A stretch of 64,000 bases of DNA, from contig CAWCPQ010000002.1 of the NCBI GenBank assembly GCA_963797535.1, positions 124,001 to 188,000 on the forward strand, written 5' to 3'. The DNA comes from JAWWOL01 sp963797535 (GTDB lineage Bacteria > Actinomycetota > Actinomycetes > JAWWOL01). The notes below the pieces were generated by a model, which made no database searches, was not told the DNA's origin, and saw only the letters and a list, made by a program, of their open reading frames with translations. Below, one piece after another: positions 16,814-24,868 of this stretch (positions are counted from its first letter, which is position 1; every line of letters begins with the position of its first letter). The position numbers were made by a program, and so were the translations under genes.

Positions 16814-17203
16814 CAGTCCCGGCGACAGCAACCCGGACCAGCTCACCGCCGGTGGCCGTACGGCAGCACACACCGGGCTCCCGTCGGGCATCGAAAGGCC
16901 CACCGTGGCAAGAACCCCTGCCACCGAAAACAGAGGGACGGCGATGTCCAACATCAGCTTTGCCCGCCGGAACACGAGCCCCTCCGCCTGCCATGACAGG
17001 TAGAGGAAACGCCCACCCGGCCGGCCGTGCACGTAGGGGCCACGCAGATCCGTAGCGCCCACCAGTTGGGCCTCAAGCTCCCAACGCTTGTCGGTGCCGT
17101 CCGCTGGCAGGGCGTCGACAACGTCGCGGCCGCGCTGCGGCCCGACGGTGACACCCTCGATCACGGGACAGCCGGTCCCCAGGATGACGATCCGCACCGG
17201 CAC
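16811..17203 (-). CDS. DUF5990 family protein
   Basis: 130 residues from a GTG. It matches DUF5990 in order: VRIVILGTGCPVIEGV, a VGPQRGRDVVD segment, LRGPYVHGRPGGRFLYLSW, FRRAKLML, and the ending CAAVRPPAVSWS. No enzymatic role is established for the family. Its stop codon is formed by the end of the hairpin that borders the DUF222/HNH element. It lies 26 nt downstream of the IMP cyclohydrolase-like gene and is probably cotranscribed with it. Confidence 0.8.
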   Translation of the reverse strand: MPVRIVILGTGCPVIEGVTVGPQRGRDVVDALPADGTDKRWELEAQLVGATDLRGPYVHGRPGGRFLYLSWQAEGLVFRRAKLMLDIAVPLFSVAGVLATVGLSMPDGSPVCAAVRPPAVSWSGLLSPGL

Positions 17204-17229
17204 ATCGTCGCACCCTGCCCTTCCGCAGC

Positions 17230-17919
17230 TCAGCGCACGAGCGGGGCCGAGCGTTCGGCGATAAAGGCCGGCCGCGCAGACGGGTCGTCCGGCGCGACGG
17301 CAAAGGCGGCGACCCGCAGTTCCGGGTCGAGGGCGTTCCAGGCTTCCCTCAACAGCTGCGCGCGAGTGTCGGCGACGACCGCAACGCTCACCGGCTCCGC
17401 CCCCGTGACCACCTCATCGACCGTGCCGGCGTAGGTAGTCATGACCAGTGCCTCACCAGCGACCGGGTCACAGCGCTGCACGCGACGCACCGCGCAGCCA
17501 CGGCTGTCGCGGCCGACCCATCCGACGAAGGACTCGTCGGGTCCTCCGTACGCCAGGACCATGCGGGGCGTGAAGATCGGCGGATCCGGTTCGTACGTGT
17601 GCCGCGCCAGCGCGGACGGAAGGGACTCCCCCGTCGCCAGCGCCAGCGCGATCGGCACGACCTGGTCGCCGTTCCCGATGACCGACCAGCGTCCACGCCG
17701 CACTCCCGCGACGTAGTGCCGGAGGATGTCGAGGTTGGCGCCCGCCGCATTGGCCACTGCGATGTCAGTGCCGACGACCTGCAGCTGGCGGGCCCGCGAG
17801 GCAACCGACCGACCGGTCAAGAAGTAAAGGAACGTCAGGTCGCCGTTGCGGGTACGCGCGCCGATGCAGCCACGGCCCGGGTAGGGCCGCGCCGACAACA
17901 GCTCCGCGACGGTCTGCAC
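17230..17919 (-). CDS. IMP cyclohydrolase-like (PurO-type) protein
   Basis: 229 residues resembling the archaeal-type IMP cyclohydrolase family. The start PYPGRGCIGARTRNGDLTF, the FLTGRSVASRARQL segment and a central FTPRM-VLAYGG region are typical. PurO closes the last ring in IMP synthesis. Actinobacteria normally use PurH, so these homologues may do something else; a purine role is family inference only. The first gene of a small minus-strand pair with DUF5990, it lies just downstream of typA. Confidence 0.65.
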   Translation of the reverse strand: MQTVAELLSARPYPGRGCIGARTRNGDLTFLYFLTGRSVASRARQLQVVGTDIAVANAAGANLDILRHYVAGVRRGRWSVIGNGDQVVPIALALATGESLPSALARHTYEPDPPIFTPRMVLAYGGPDESFVGWVGRDSRGCAVRRVQRCDPVAGEALVMTTYAGTVDEVVTGAEPVSVAVVADTRAQLLREAWNALDPELRVAAFAVAPDDPSARPAFIAERSAPLVR

Positions 17920-17962
17920 GGGGTCAGCATCTCAAGCCCCGCCGCAGCCCCCGTGCCCCGGG

Positions 17963-19864
17963 TCAGTCAGAAGCGGATTCGCGGGCCCGCATCGCGTTCT
18001 TGGCCCGACGGCTGTTGCGCTCCTGGCCGGCGAGGATCACCTTGCGGATGCGTACGGTCGCGGGGGTCACCTCGACACACTCGTCCTCGCGGCAGAACTC
18101 CAGCGCCTGCTCAAGGCTGAGCACCTTGTGCGGAATCAGCGGCACCAGAATGTCACCAGACGACTGGCGCATGTTGGTGAGCTTCTTTTCCTTGGTGGGG
18201 TTGACATCCATGTCGTCAGAGCGGGAGTTCTCGCCGACGATCATGCCCTCATAGACCTCGGTGCCCGGCGCGACGAACATCGTGCCGCGCTCCTGCAGGT
18301 TGGCCAGTGCGAAGCCGGTCGTCGGGCCGCGACGGTCAGCGACGAGCGACCCGGTCGGACGGGTGCGAAGCTCGCCGTGCCACGGCTCGTAGCGCTCGTG
18401 CACGTGGTGCAGCAGACCGGTGCCGCGAGTCTCGGTGAGGAACTCGGTCCGGAAGCCGATCAGCCCGCGCGCCGGAACGATGTACTCCATGCGGATCCAG
18501 CCGGTGCCGTGGTCGACCATCTGCTCGAGCCGACCCTTGCGCAGTGCCAGCAGCTGAATCAGCACGCCCTGGTAGTCCGACGGCGCGTCGATGGTGAGCC
18601 GTTCCATCGGTTCCTGCAGCTTGCCGTCGATCATGCGGGTGACAACCTGCGGCTTGCCGACGGTCAGCTCGAAAGCCTCGCGGCGCATGATCTCGACGAG
18701 GATGGCCAGCTGCAGCTCACCGCGGCCCTGAACCTCCCAGGTGTCGGGGCGCTCGGTGTCCTGCACGCGGATCGAGACGTTGCCGATCAGCTCTGCGTCC
18801 AGGCGGCTCTTGACCAGGCGGGCGGTCAGCTTCTTGCCGCTCTCACCGGCCAGCGGCGACGTGTTGATGCCGATCGTCATCGAGATCGACGGCTCGTCAA
18901 TCGTCATCACCGGCAGCGGCCGAGGGTCGTCCGGGTCGGCCAGGGTCTCGCCGATGGTGATCTCTGGAATACCGGCGACGGCGACGATGTCGCCGGGGCC
19001 AGCCTCCTCGATGGAGACCCGCTCGAGCGCCTGGGTGCCGAGCAGCTCGGTCAGCTTGACCCGCTCGATGGTGCCGTCGGCCTTGCACCAGGCGACGGTC
19101 TGACCCTTCTTCATCGTGCCGGAGTGCACGCGGCACAGCGCGAGGCGGCCGAGGTAGGGCGATGCGTCAAGGTTGGTGACGTGGGCCTGCAGCGGGCTGC
19201 CCACGATGTAGGAAGGCGCAGGGACCGTGTTCATGATCGTCTGGAACAGCGGCTCCAGGTCGGGGCTGTCCGGCATGCCGCCGTCCTCGGGCCGGTTCAG
19301 CGACGCGCGTCCCGCCTTGGCGCTGGCGTAGACGATCGGGAAGTCGATCTGGTCCTCGTCGGCATCGAGGTCGAGGAACAGCTCGTAGGTCTCGTCGACG
19401 ACCTCAGCGATCCGCGAGTCGGGGCGGTCGACCTTGTTGATGACGAGGACGACCGGCATCCGCTTCTGCAGCGCCTTGCGCAGCACGAACCGGGTCTGCG
19501 GGAGCGGCCCTTCGGAGGCGTCCACCAGGAGCAGGACGGCGTCGACCATCTCGAGCCCACGCTCAACCTCGCCACCGAAGTCGGCGTGGCCGGGAGTGTC
19601 GATGATGTTGATGGTGATGCCGTTGTGCCGTACGGCGGTGTTCTTCGCGAGGATCGTGATGCCCTTTTCACGCTCAAGGTCCATCGAGTCCATGACCCGC
19701 TCGCGAACGGAGTCGTTCTCGGCCTGGTGCTCGGAGAAGGCGCCCGACTGCCAGAGCATCGCGTCGACGAGGGTGGTCTTGCCGTGGTCGACGTGCGCGA
19801 TGATCGCGACGTTACGGATGTCATCGCGGGTGGCACGGGTCTCGCTGTTGTCCGGGGTGGGCAC
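17963..19864 (-). CDS. typA: Ribosome-associated GTPase TypA/BipA
   Basis: 633 residues with full translational-GTPase motifs: G1 AHVDHGKTTL near residue 25, switch I EKGITI, G3 DTPGHADFGGEVER, and G4 NKVDR. EF-G-like domains follow, and the TypA-specific C-terminus has RGLIGFRTEFLTETRGTG and GENSRSDDMDVNPTKEKKLT. It acts in the cytosol on 50S assembly and stress or cold adaptation. Start GTG with GAAGG eight nt upstream. It is transcribed divergently from the PLP decarboxylase gene across 100 nt. Confidence 0.95.
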   Translation of the reverse strand: MPTPDNSETRATRDDIRNVAIIAHVDHGKTTLVDAMLWQSGAFSEHQAENDSVRERVMDSMDLEREKGITILAKNTAVRHNGITINIIDTPGHADFGGEVERGLEMVDAVLLLVDASEGPLPQTRFVLRKALQKRMPVVLVINKVDRPDSRIAEVVDETYELFLDLDADEDQIDFPIVYASAKAGRASLNRPEDGGMPDSPDLEPLFQTIMNTVPAPSYIVGSPLQAHVTNLDASPYLGRLALCRVHSGTMKKGQTVAWCKADGTIERVKLTELLGTQALERVSIEEAGPGDIVAVAGIPEITIGETLADPDDPRPLPVMTIDEPSISMTIGINTSPLAGESGKKLTARLVKSRLDAELIGNVSIRVQDTERPDTWEVQGRGELQLAILVEIMRREAFELTVGKPQVVTRMIDGKLQEPMERLTIDAPSDYQGVLIQLLALRKGRLEQMVDHGTGWIRMEYIVPARGLIGFRTEFLTETRGTGLLHHVHERYEPWHGELRTRPTGSLVADRRGPTTGFALANLQERGTMFVAPGTEVYEGMIVGENSRSDDMDVNPTKEKKLTNMRQSSGDILVPLIPHKVLSLEQALEFCREDECVEVTPATVRIRKVILAGQERNSRRAKNAMRARESASD

Positions 19865-19950
19865 GCGTCAGCCTTCAATTTCTGGGGATCCGGGAGCAGC
19901 CGAGGTCACTCGCGACGGCTGATGAGTCTCCTATGGTACTTCCCCGGCAC

Positions 19951-19956
19951 TAGCAT
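19951..19956 (+). promoter_or_regulatory. -10 box of the PLP decarboxylase gene (leaderless)
   Basis: TAGCAT ends 8 nt before the GTG at 19965, and there is no Shine-Dalgarno. It sits in the typA divergent region. Confidence 0.4.
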
Positions 19957-19964
19957 CGGGATTT

Positions 19965-21323
19965 GTGCATGACTACACCCACGACGACGACGTCACGGCC
20001 AGGGCGCTCGCGGCCGGCTGCCTGGACCGGCTCCAGCTCGACGCGCCGCTTGACCGTACGCAGACCCCGGAGCAGCTGAGCGCCGCGGCGGGCGCCACCA
20101 TCACCGCTGAGGGCCTGGGCGGTGCCGAGGCGATACGGCTGTGGAACGACGTGCTCGCGCCGGCCTGCCTGTCCGTCGACCATCCCCGCTACCTCTCGTT
20201 CATCCCCAGCGCGCCCACGGTCGCCGCGAACGCCTTCGACATGCTGGTCGGGGCGTCCAACGTCTATGCGGGCTCCTGGCTCGAGGGCTCCGGAGCGGTG
20301 TACGCGGAGAACCAGGCCCTGCGCTGGATCGCCGACCTGTGCGGGCTGCCGGCCGTGTCCGGGGGTGCCTTCGTGCAGGGCGGCACCGGCGGCAACCTCG
20401 CCGCGCTGGTCGCCGCCCGCGAGCACGCCAAGCGCACCAGGACCGAGATGCCCGGCCGGTGGGCTGTCTGCGTCACCAGGGAGACGCACTCGTCCATCAA
20501 GCACGCCCTGCACGTCGTCATGGACGTCGACGTCATCGAGGTCCCCGGCGACGAACGCGGCCGGTTGGTCGGGGCACAGCTTCGGGACACCGTGCGCGCC
20601 CTGGATCCCCTTGTTGCCCAAGGGATTTTCGCCGTCGTGGGCACGGCAGGCACCACCAACCTCGGCATCGTCGACGACCTCGCCGGTATCGCCGAGGTCG
20701 CCAGCGAGTACGGCTGGTGGTTCCACGTCGACGGCGCCTACGGCGGCGCCGGCCTTGCAGCACCCAGCGTTCGGCACCTCTTCGCCGGCATCGACAAGGC
20801 CGACTCATTCATCGTCGACCCGCACAAGTGGCTGTTCGCGCCGTTCGACTGCTGTGCCCTGATCTACCGTGACCCGGCCCTCGGCCGGGCGGCGCACACC
20901 CAGCACGCCGACTACCTCGACCCGGTGACCGTCGAGGGCGAGTGGAACCCGTCGGACTTTGCCGTACAGCTGACTCGACGGGCCCGCGGTCTGCCGTTCT
21001 GGTTCTCGCTGTCGGTGCACGGCACGAACGCCTACCGCGACGCGATCGAGCAGACCCTGGCCGTGACGAGAGCCGGCGCCGACCTGATCAACGCGGCCGA
21101 GCACGTACGGCTGCTGATCGAGCCCGAGCTGACCGTGCTGGTGTTCGAGCGGCTGGGGTGGTCACCGGCTGACTACGACGCGTGGTCGTTTCGGCTGCTG
21201 GACGACGAGATCGCCTTCGTCACGCCGACCAAGCACCAGGGCAAGACCTGCATGCGGTTCGCCATCGTCAATCCGCTGACGACGGTGGACGACCTGCGGC
21301 TGATCCTCGACTCCATGCATTGA
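19965..21323 (+). CDS. PLP-dependent (aromatic/acidic amino acid) decarboxylase, group II
   Basis: 452 residues. The PLP site is VDPHKWLF with the Schiff-base lysine K288. VQGGTGGNLAALVAAREHA and FHVDGAYGGAG (cofactor aspartate) are also present. The family includes DOPA/tryptophan/tyrosine, glutamate and 2,4-diaminobutyrate decarboxylases. The sequence alone does not settle the substrate, although the overall look is nearest to aromatic-L-amino-acid decarboxylases. The product would be a biogenic amine. An amine-catabolic gene set lies 1-6 kb away, which is suggestive but may be coincidence. Confidence 0.85.
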   Translation: MHDYTHDDDVTARALAAGCLDRLQLDAPLDRTQTPEQLSAAAGATITAEGLGGAEAIRLWNDVLAPACLSVDHPRYLSFIPSAPTVAANAFDMLVGASNVYAGSWLEGSGAVYAENQALRWIADLCGLPAVSGGAFVQGGTGGNLAALVAAREHAKRTRTEMPGRWAVCVTRETHSSIKHALHVVMDVDVIEVPGDERGRLVGAQLRDTVRALDPLVAQGIFAVVGTAGTTNLGIVDDLAGIAEVASEYGWWFHVDGAYGGAGLAAPSVRHLFAGIDKADSFIVDPHKWLFAPFDCCALIYRDPALGRAAHTQHADYLDPVTVEGEWNPSDFAVQLTRRARGLPFWFSLSVHGTNAYRDAIEQTLAVTRAGADLINAAEHVRLLIEPELTVLVFERLGWSPADYDAWSFRLLDDEIAFVTPTKHQGKTCMRFAIVNPLTTVDDLRLILDSMH

Positions 21324-21339
21324 CCACGAGGTCGCGGAC

Positions 21340-21471
21340 AGTTTCCAGGACGAGACGTCAACGCCTATGACAGCGACCAGGCGACCGAGCTCGACCGGCT
21401 GGCACGTGCGCGCCGATCCCGAGGGGAACGAGTTCTGCCTGCTGCGTACCCGGGTGGGCCCCGGCACCTAG
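21340..21471 (+). pseudogene. Remnant of a VOC (glyoxalase-like) gene
   Basis: A frame running to the TAG at 21469-21471 ends with GWHVRADPEGNEFCLLR, the characteristic last strand of VOC-superfamily proteins, which normally have 110-140 residues. Only about 40 residues remain, and the N-terminal half is absent. The TAG is part of the TAGACT that serves as likely -10 box of the next gene. Confidence 0.6.
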
Positions 21472-21474
21472 ACT
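21469..21474 (+). promoter_or_regulatory. -10 box of the membrane hydrolase gene (leaderless)
   Basis: TAGACT ends 6 nt before the GTG at 21481. There is no Shine-Dalgarno. Confidence 0.4.
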
Positions 21475-21480
21475 CATGGT

Positions 21481-22041
21481 GTGGCCGGTCGACGGGTAGG
21501 GGTGGCGGCGCTGCCCTGGCTCCTGGTCGCAGTGGTGCGCGCACTCGACAGCAGCGGCTCCTCGACGATGTCGACGCTCGAGATGGGCGCCCGCGACGAG
21601 TCAGCCCACCTGGCAACGTCGCTGCTTGTGCTGCTGGCGCTCGCGGGCCCGCGCCGCATGCTGGCCCACCCCGCGGCGACCTCCGTCGCCACAGCGTCCT
21701 CCATGTTGATCGACCTGGACCACCTGCCGCTCTACGTCAACCTCCCCCTGCCGAGCGTGCAGGTGGCCGGCGGACGCCCGTTCACCCACTCCGCCCCGAC
21801 CATCGCCGGCCTCGGCCTGCTGGCGCTGGCCTCGCGCAGGCGTCGCGCGATGCTCGCATCGATGGCGACCGGCGTGGGACTGCACTTCGTCCGCGACATC
21901 GCGACCAGCAGCGGCCTCCCACTGTGGTTCCCGTTCGAGCGGCAGCTGCGCCGGCTTCCCTATCGGCTCTACTCCAGGCTCTTGTACGTGCTGGCAGCCG
22001 TTGCCACTGTGCGGCTCTACCGCTGGGCAAGGACCGCATGA
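21481..22041 (+). CDS. Predicted membrane-bound metal-dependent hydrolase (YdjM/DUF457-like)
   Basis: 186 residues with several hydrophobic helices. DESAHLATSLL near residue 38, DLDHLP near 80 and FTHSAP near 100 are the conserved Asp/His clusters of the LexA-binding/YdjM-like membrane hydrolase family. A later GLHFVRDI adds a further His/Asp. The substrate is unknown. The TGA overlaps the ATG of the next gene (ATGA), so the two are translationally coupled. Confidence 0.65.
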   Translation: MAGRRVGVAALPWLLVAVVRALDSSGSSTMSTLEMGARDESAHLATSLLVLLALAGPRRMLAHPAATSVATASSMLIDLDHLPLYVNLPLPSVQVAGGRPFTHSAPTIAGLGLLALASRRRRAMLASMATGVGLHFVRDIATSSGLPLWFPFERQLRRLPYRLYSRLLYVLAAVATVRLYRWARTA

Positions 22042-22736
22042 CACCCGTGATCGGCATCACCTGCTACGTCGAGCCGGCCCGCTGGGGCGTCTGGGACGTG
22101 CCGGCCGCACTGCTGCCGCACGCCTACGTCGAAGCCGTCGCCAAGGCCGGCGGGCTGCCCGTCCTCATCCCGCCTTCGGCTGCCGTCTTTCCCGACGTCC
22201 TGCTGGGACGGCTGGACGGGTTGATCCTGGCCGGTGGCGCCGACATCGACCCGGCCACCTACCGCGAGGCGCCGCACCCGCTGACCGTTGGCGTTCGGTC
22301 CGACCGGGACGGTGCCGAGCTGCCGCTGGCGGTGGCGGCGCTCGAGCACGACGTGCCGGTGCTCGGCATCTGCCGTGGCGCCCAGATCCTCAACGTGGCC
22401 AGGGGCGGCAGCCTCGTACAACATCTTCCCGATGTCCTGGGACACGAGGGGCACCGGCCCGAGCCGGGGGTCTACGGCACCCATCGGGTCCGTTTCGCCG
22501 AGGGCAGCCGGCTTGCCGCGGCCCTCAACGGGTCAGCGATCGTCCGGTCCTACCACCACCAGGGCATCGGACGGATCGGGAACGGGCTGGTGGTCACGGC
22601 GACCGCCGAGGACGACTCCGTCGAAGGCATCGAGGATCCCGCCCTCACCTTTGCCGTCGGCGCCCTGTGGCATCCCGAGGTCAGCGAGGACGGCCGGCTG
22701 TTCGACGCACTGGTCGACGCCGCGAGCAGTGACTAG
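22038..22736 (+). CDS. Class I glutamine-amidotransferase-like gamma-glutamyl hydrolase (PuuD type)
   Basis: 232 residues from the ATG at 22038, which overlaps the previous stop. The nucleophile elbow is GICRGAQILNVARGG, with Cys around 114; catalytic His/Glu are in LWHPEVSEDG. PuuD-type enzymes cleave gamma-glutamyl bonds, for example gamma-glutamyl-GABA. Facing it across a shared CTAG are a ligase, an aldehyde dehydrogenase and a permease of the same type of pathway, so it is probably the last step there. A free-standing peptidase role cannot be excluded. Confidence 0.82.
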   Translation: MTPVIGITCYVEPARWGVWDVPAALLPHAYVEAVAKAGGLPVLIPPSAAVFPDVLLGRLDGLILAGGADIDPATYREAPHPLTVGVRSDRDGAELPLAVAALEHDVPVLGICRGAQILNVARGGSLVQHLPDVLGHEGHRPEPGVYGTHRVRFAEGSRLAAALNGSAIVRSYHHQGIGRIGNGLVVTATAEDDSVEGIEDPALTFAVGALWHPEVSEDGRLFDALVDAASSD

Positions 22737-23500
22737 AGCGGAGTGACGTAGGCGCCGGTCAACCCGCCGTCGACCAGGAACTGCGATGCGGTGATGTACG
22801 ACGAGTCGTCGCTGGCCAGGAACGCGACCGCAGCTGCGATCTCCCGCGGCTCGGCAAAACGGCCCATCGGCAGGTGAATCAGCCGGCGCGCGGCGCGCTC
22901 GGGGTCCTTGGCGAAGAGTTCCTGCAGCAATGGCGTGTTGACCGGTCCGGGACACAGCGCGTTCACCCGCACGCCCTGCCTGGCGAACTGCACACCGAGC
23001 TCACGCGTCATGGCGAGCACGCCGCCTTTGCTTGCGGTGTAGGAGATCTGGGATGTGGCGGCGCCCATCACGGCGACGAATGACGCCGTGTTGATGATCG
23101 ATCCCTTGCCCCGCTCGAGCAGGTGCGGGATGCCGTACTTGCAGCACAGGTAGACGCTGGTGAGGTTGACCTCCTGCACCCGGCGCCAGGCCTCGATGCC
23201 GGTGTCGAGGATGGAGTCGTCGTCCGGCGGGGAGATGCCGGCGTTGTTGAAACAGATGTCCAGGCCGCCGAAGTGCTCGATGGCTGCTGTGTACATCGCC
23301 TGAACAGCGTCGGCATCGGTCACGTCGGCGTGGACGTAGATGCCACCGACCTCGTCGGCAGCCGCCTGACCCGGACCGTCAGCGAGGTCGGCCACGACGA
23401 CCTTGGCGCCCTCCGAGGCAAAGCGGCGTGCGGTCTCGAGGCCGATCCCGCTGGCGCCGCCGGTGATGACCGCGACCCGTCCGTCCAACCTGCCTGTCAC
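22733..23500 (-). CDS. Short-chain dehydrogenase/reductase (classical SDR)
   Basis: 255 residues: TGGASGIG cofactor motif at about 14-21, NNAG near 90, and the active site S-Y-x-x-x-K in ISYTASKGG. An acidic residue after strand 2 (VVADLAD) favours NAD(H). It is the last gene of the permease-ligase-aldehyde dehydrogenase operon, starting directly after the aldehyde dehydrogenase stop. In that setting it may oxidise a hydroxy intermediate of the gamma-glutamyl amine, but the substrate is inferred only from context. Confidence 0.82.
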   Translation of the reverse strand: MTGRLDGRVAVITGGASGIGLETARRFASEGAKVVVADLADGPGQAAADEVGGIYVHADVTDADAVQAMYTAAIEHFGGLDICFNNAGISPPDDDSILDTGIEAWRRVQEVNLTSVYLCCKYGIPHLLERGKGSIINTASFVAVMGAATSQISYTASKGGVLAMTRELGVQFARQGVRVNALCPGPVNTPLLQELFAKDPERAARRLIHLPMGRFAEPREIAAAVAFLASDDSSYITASQFLVDGGLTGAYVTPL

Positions 23501-24868
23501 TCAAACCTCCGTGGCGATGAAGACGTTCTTGACGTCGGTGAACGAGTCCAGGGCATCCGGCCCGAGTTCGCGGCCCAGCCCGGACTGCTTGAATCCGCCG
23601 AACGGGGTCGAGTAGCGAACCGACGAATGGGAGTTGACGGACAGGTTGCCCGACTCCAGACCGCGGGAGACCCGCAGCGCACGGCCGACGTCACGGGTCC
23701 AGATCGACCCAGAGAGGCCGTACTCGGAGTCGTTGGCGATCCGCAGCGCATCGGCCTCGTCCTCGAACGGGATGACCGCTACGACGGGGCCGAACACCTC
23801 CTCGACAGCCACGCTCGCTCGCGGGTCGACCGGCGCGAGAACCGTTGCGGGGAACCAGAATCCGGGACCCTCCGGCACGCTGCCACGGAACGCGACCGGC
23901 GCGTCGTCAGGGACGTAGGACGAGACACGTTCGAGCTGCTTGGCGCTGATCAGCGGACCCATCTCACTCGACTCGTCCGACGGGTCAAGGACTTTCACGC
24001 CCAGGACGGCGGGCTCCAGCAGCTCCATGAACCGGTCGTACGCTGAGCGCTCGACCAGGATTCGCGACCGTGCGCAGCAGTCCTGTCCGGCGTTGTCGAA
24101 CACGGCGTAGGGAGCGGTCGCAGCAGCCTTCTCGAGGTCGGCGTCGGCGAACACGATGTTCGCCGACTTGCCACCGAGCTCGAGCGTCACCCGCTTGACC
24201 TGGTCGGCACACCCGCGCATGACCTGCTTGCCGATGACGGTGGATCCGGTGAAGACGACCTTGCGTACGGCAGGGTGGTCCACGAATCGTTGTCCCACAA
24301 CGGATCCCTGGCCCGGCAGCACCTGGAACACCCCCTCCGGCAGGCCGGCCTGCAGGGCCAGCTCACCGAGCCGCATCGCTGTCAGTGGGGTGAGCTCGGC
24401 CGGCTTGAGCACGACCGTGTTTCCTGCCGCGAGCGCAGGAGCGAAACCCCAGGACGCAATGGGCATGGGGAAGTTCCAGGGCACGATGACGCCGACGACC
24501 CCGAGCGGTTCCTTGAACGTGACGTCCACACCGCCGGCCACGGGAATCTGCCTGCCGTACAACCGTTCCGGCGCTGCCGAGAAGAACTGGACCACATCGC
24601 GAGCGTTGCCGGCCTCCCACCGCGCGTTACCGATGGTGTGCCCAGCGTTCAGCACCTCGAGCCGGGCCAGGTTTTCCAGGTCACCGTCGATGGCTTCGGC
24701 GAAGCGCCGAAGCAGCCGCCCCCTGTCGGCGGGGGCCACCGCTCGCCAGGCCGGGAAGGCCCGAGCGGCCACGGAGATCGCCACGTCGGTCCGAGCCGCA
24801 TCGAACTGGGCGACGGTGCGCACCACCTGCTCCGTCGCAGGGTTGACCAGGTCGTACGAGAGACTCAC
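23501..24868 (-). CDS. NAD(P)-dependent aldehyde dehydrogenase
   Basis: 455 residues. It has the family signatures IVPWNFPMPIASWGFAPAL (128-146), FTGST, glutamate E230 in LELGGKS, the catalytic Cys at 264/265 in NAGQDCCARS, and EVFGPVVAV. A GTGA overlap couples it to the upstream ligase gene. In the Puu-type pathway this step oxidises gamma-glutamyl-aminoaldehyde to the acid, which fits the gene order; the assignment rests on context. Confidence 0.88.
   Translation of the reverse strand: MSLSYDLVNPATEQVVRTVAQFDAARTDVAISVAARAFPAWRAVAPADRGRLLRRFAEAIDGDLENLARLEVLNAGHTIGNARWEAGNARDVVQFFSAAPERLYGRQIPVAGGVDVTFKEPLGVVGVIVPWNFPMPIASWGFAPALAAGNTVVLKPAELTPLTAMRLGELALQAGLPEGVFQVLPGQGSVVGQRFVDHPAVRKVVFTGSTVIGKQVMRGCADQVKRVTLELGGKSANIVFADADLEKAAATAPYAVFDNAGQDCCARSRILVERSAYDRFMELLEPAVLGVKVLDPSDESSEMGPLISAKQLERVSSYVPDDAPVAFRGSVPEGPGFWFPATVLAPVDPRASVAVEEVFGPVVAVIPFEDEADALRIANDSEYGLSGSIWTRDVGRALRVSRGLESGNLSVNSHSSVRYSTPFGGFKQSGLGRELGPDALDSFTDVKNVFIATEV

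Noticed and set aside
14224..17055. Very long plus-strand open frame (over 900 codons) opposite the DUF222/HNH gene
   Set aside because: It is antisense to the GNAT, DUF222/HNH and DUF5990 coding regions, shows no recognisable domain and has the Arg/Pro/Ser-rich look of a GC-rich shadow frame.
18128..19972. 614-codon plus-strand frame opposite typA
   Set aside because: A complete, canonical TypA is encoded on the other strand; the frame has no motifs and a biased His/Asp/Gly/Val composition.
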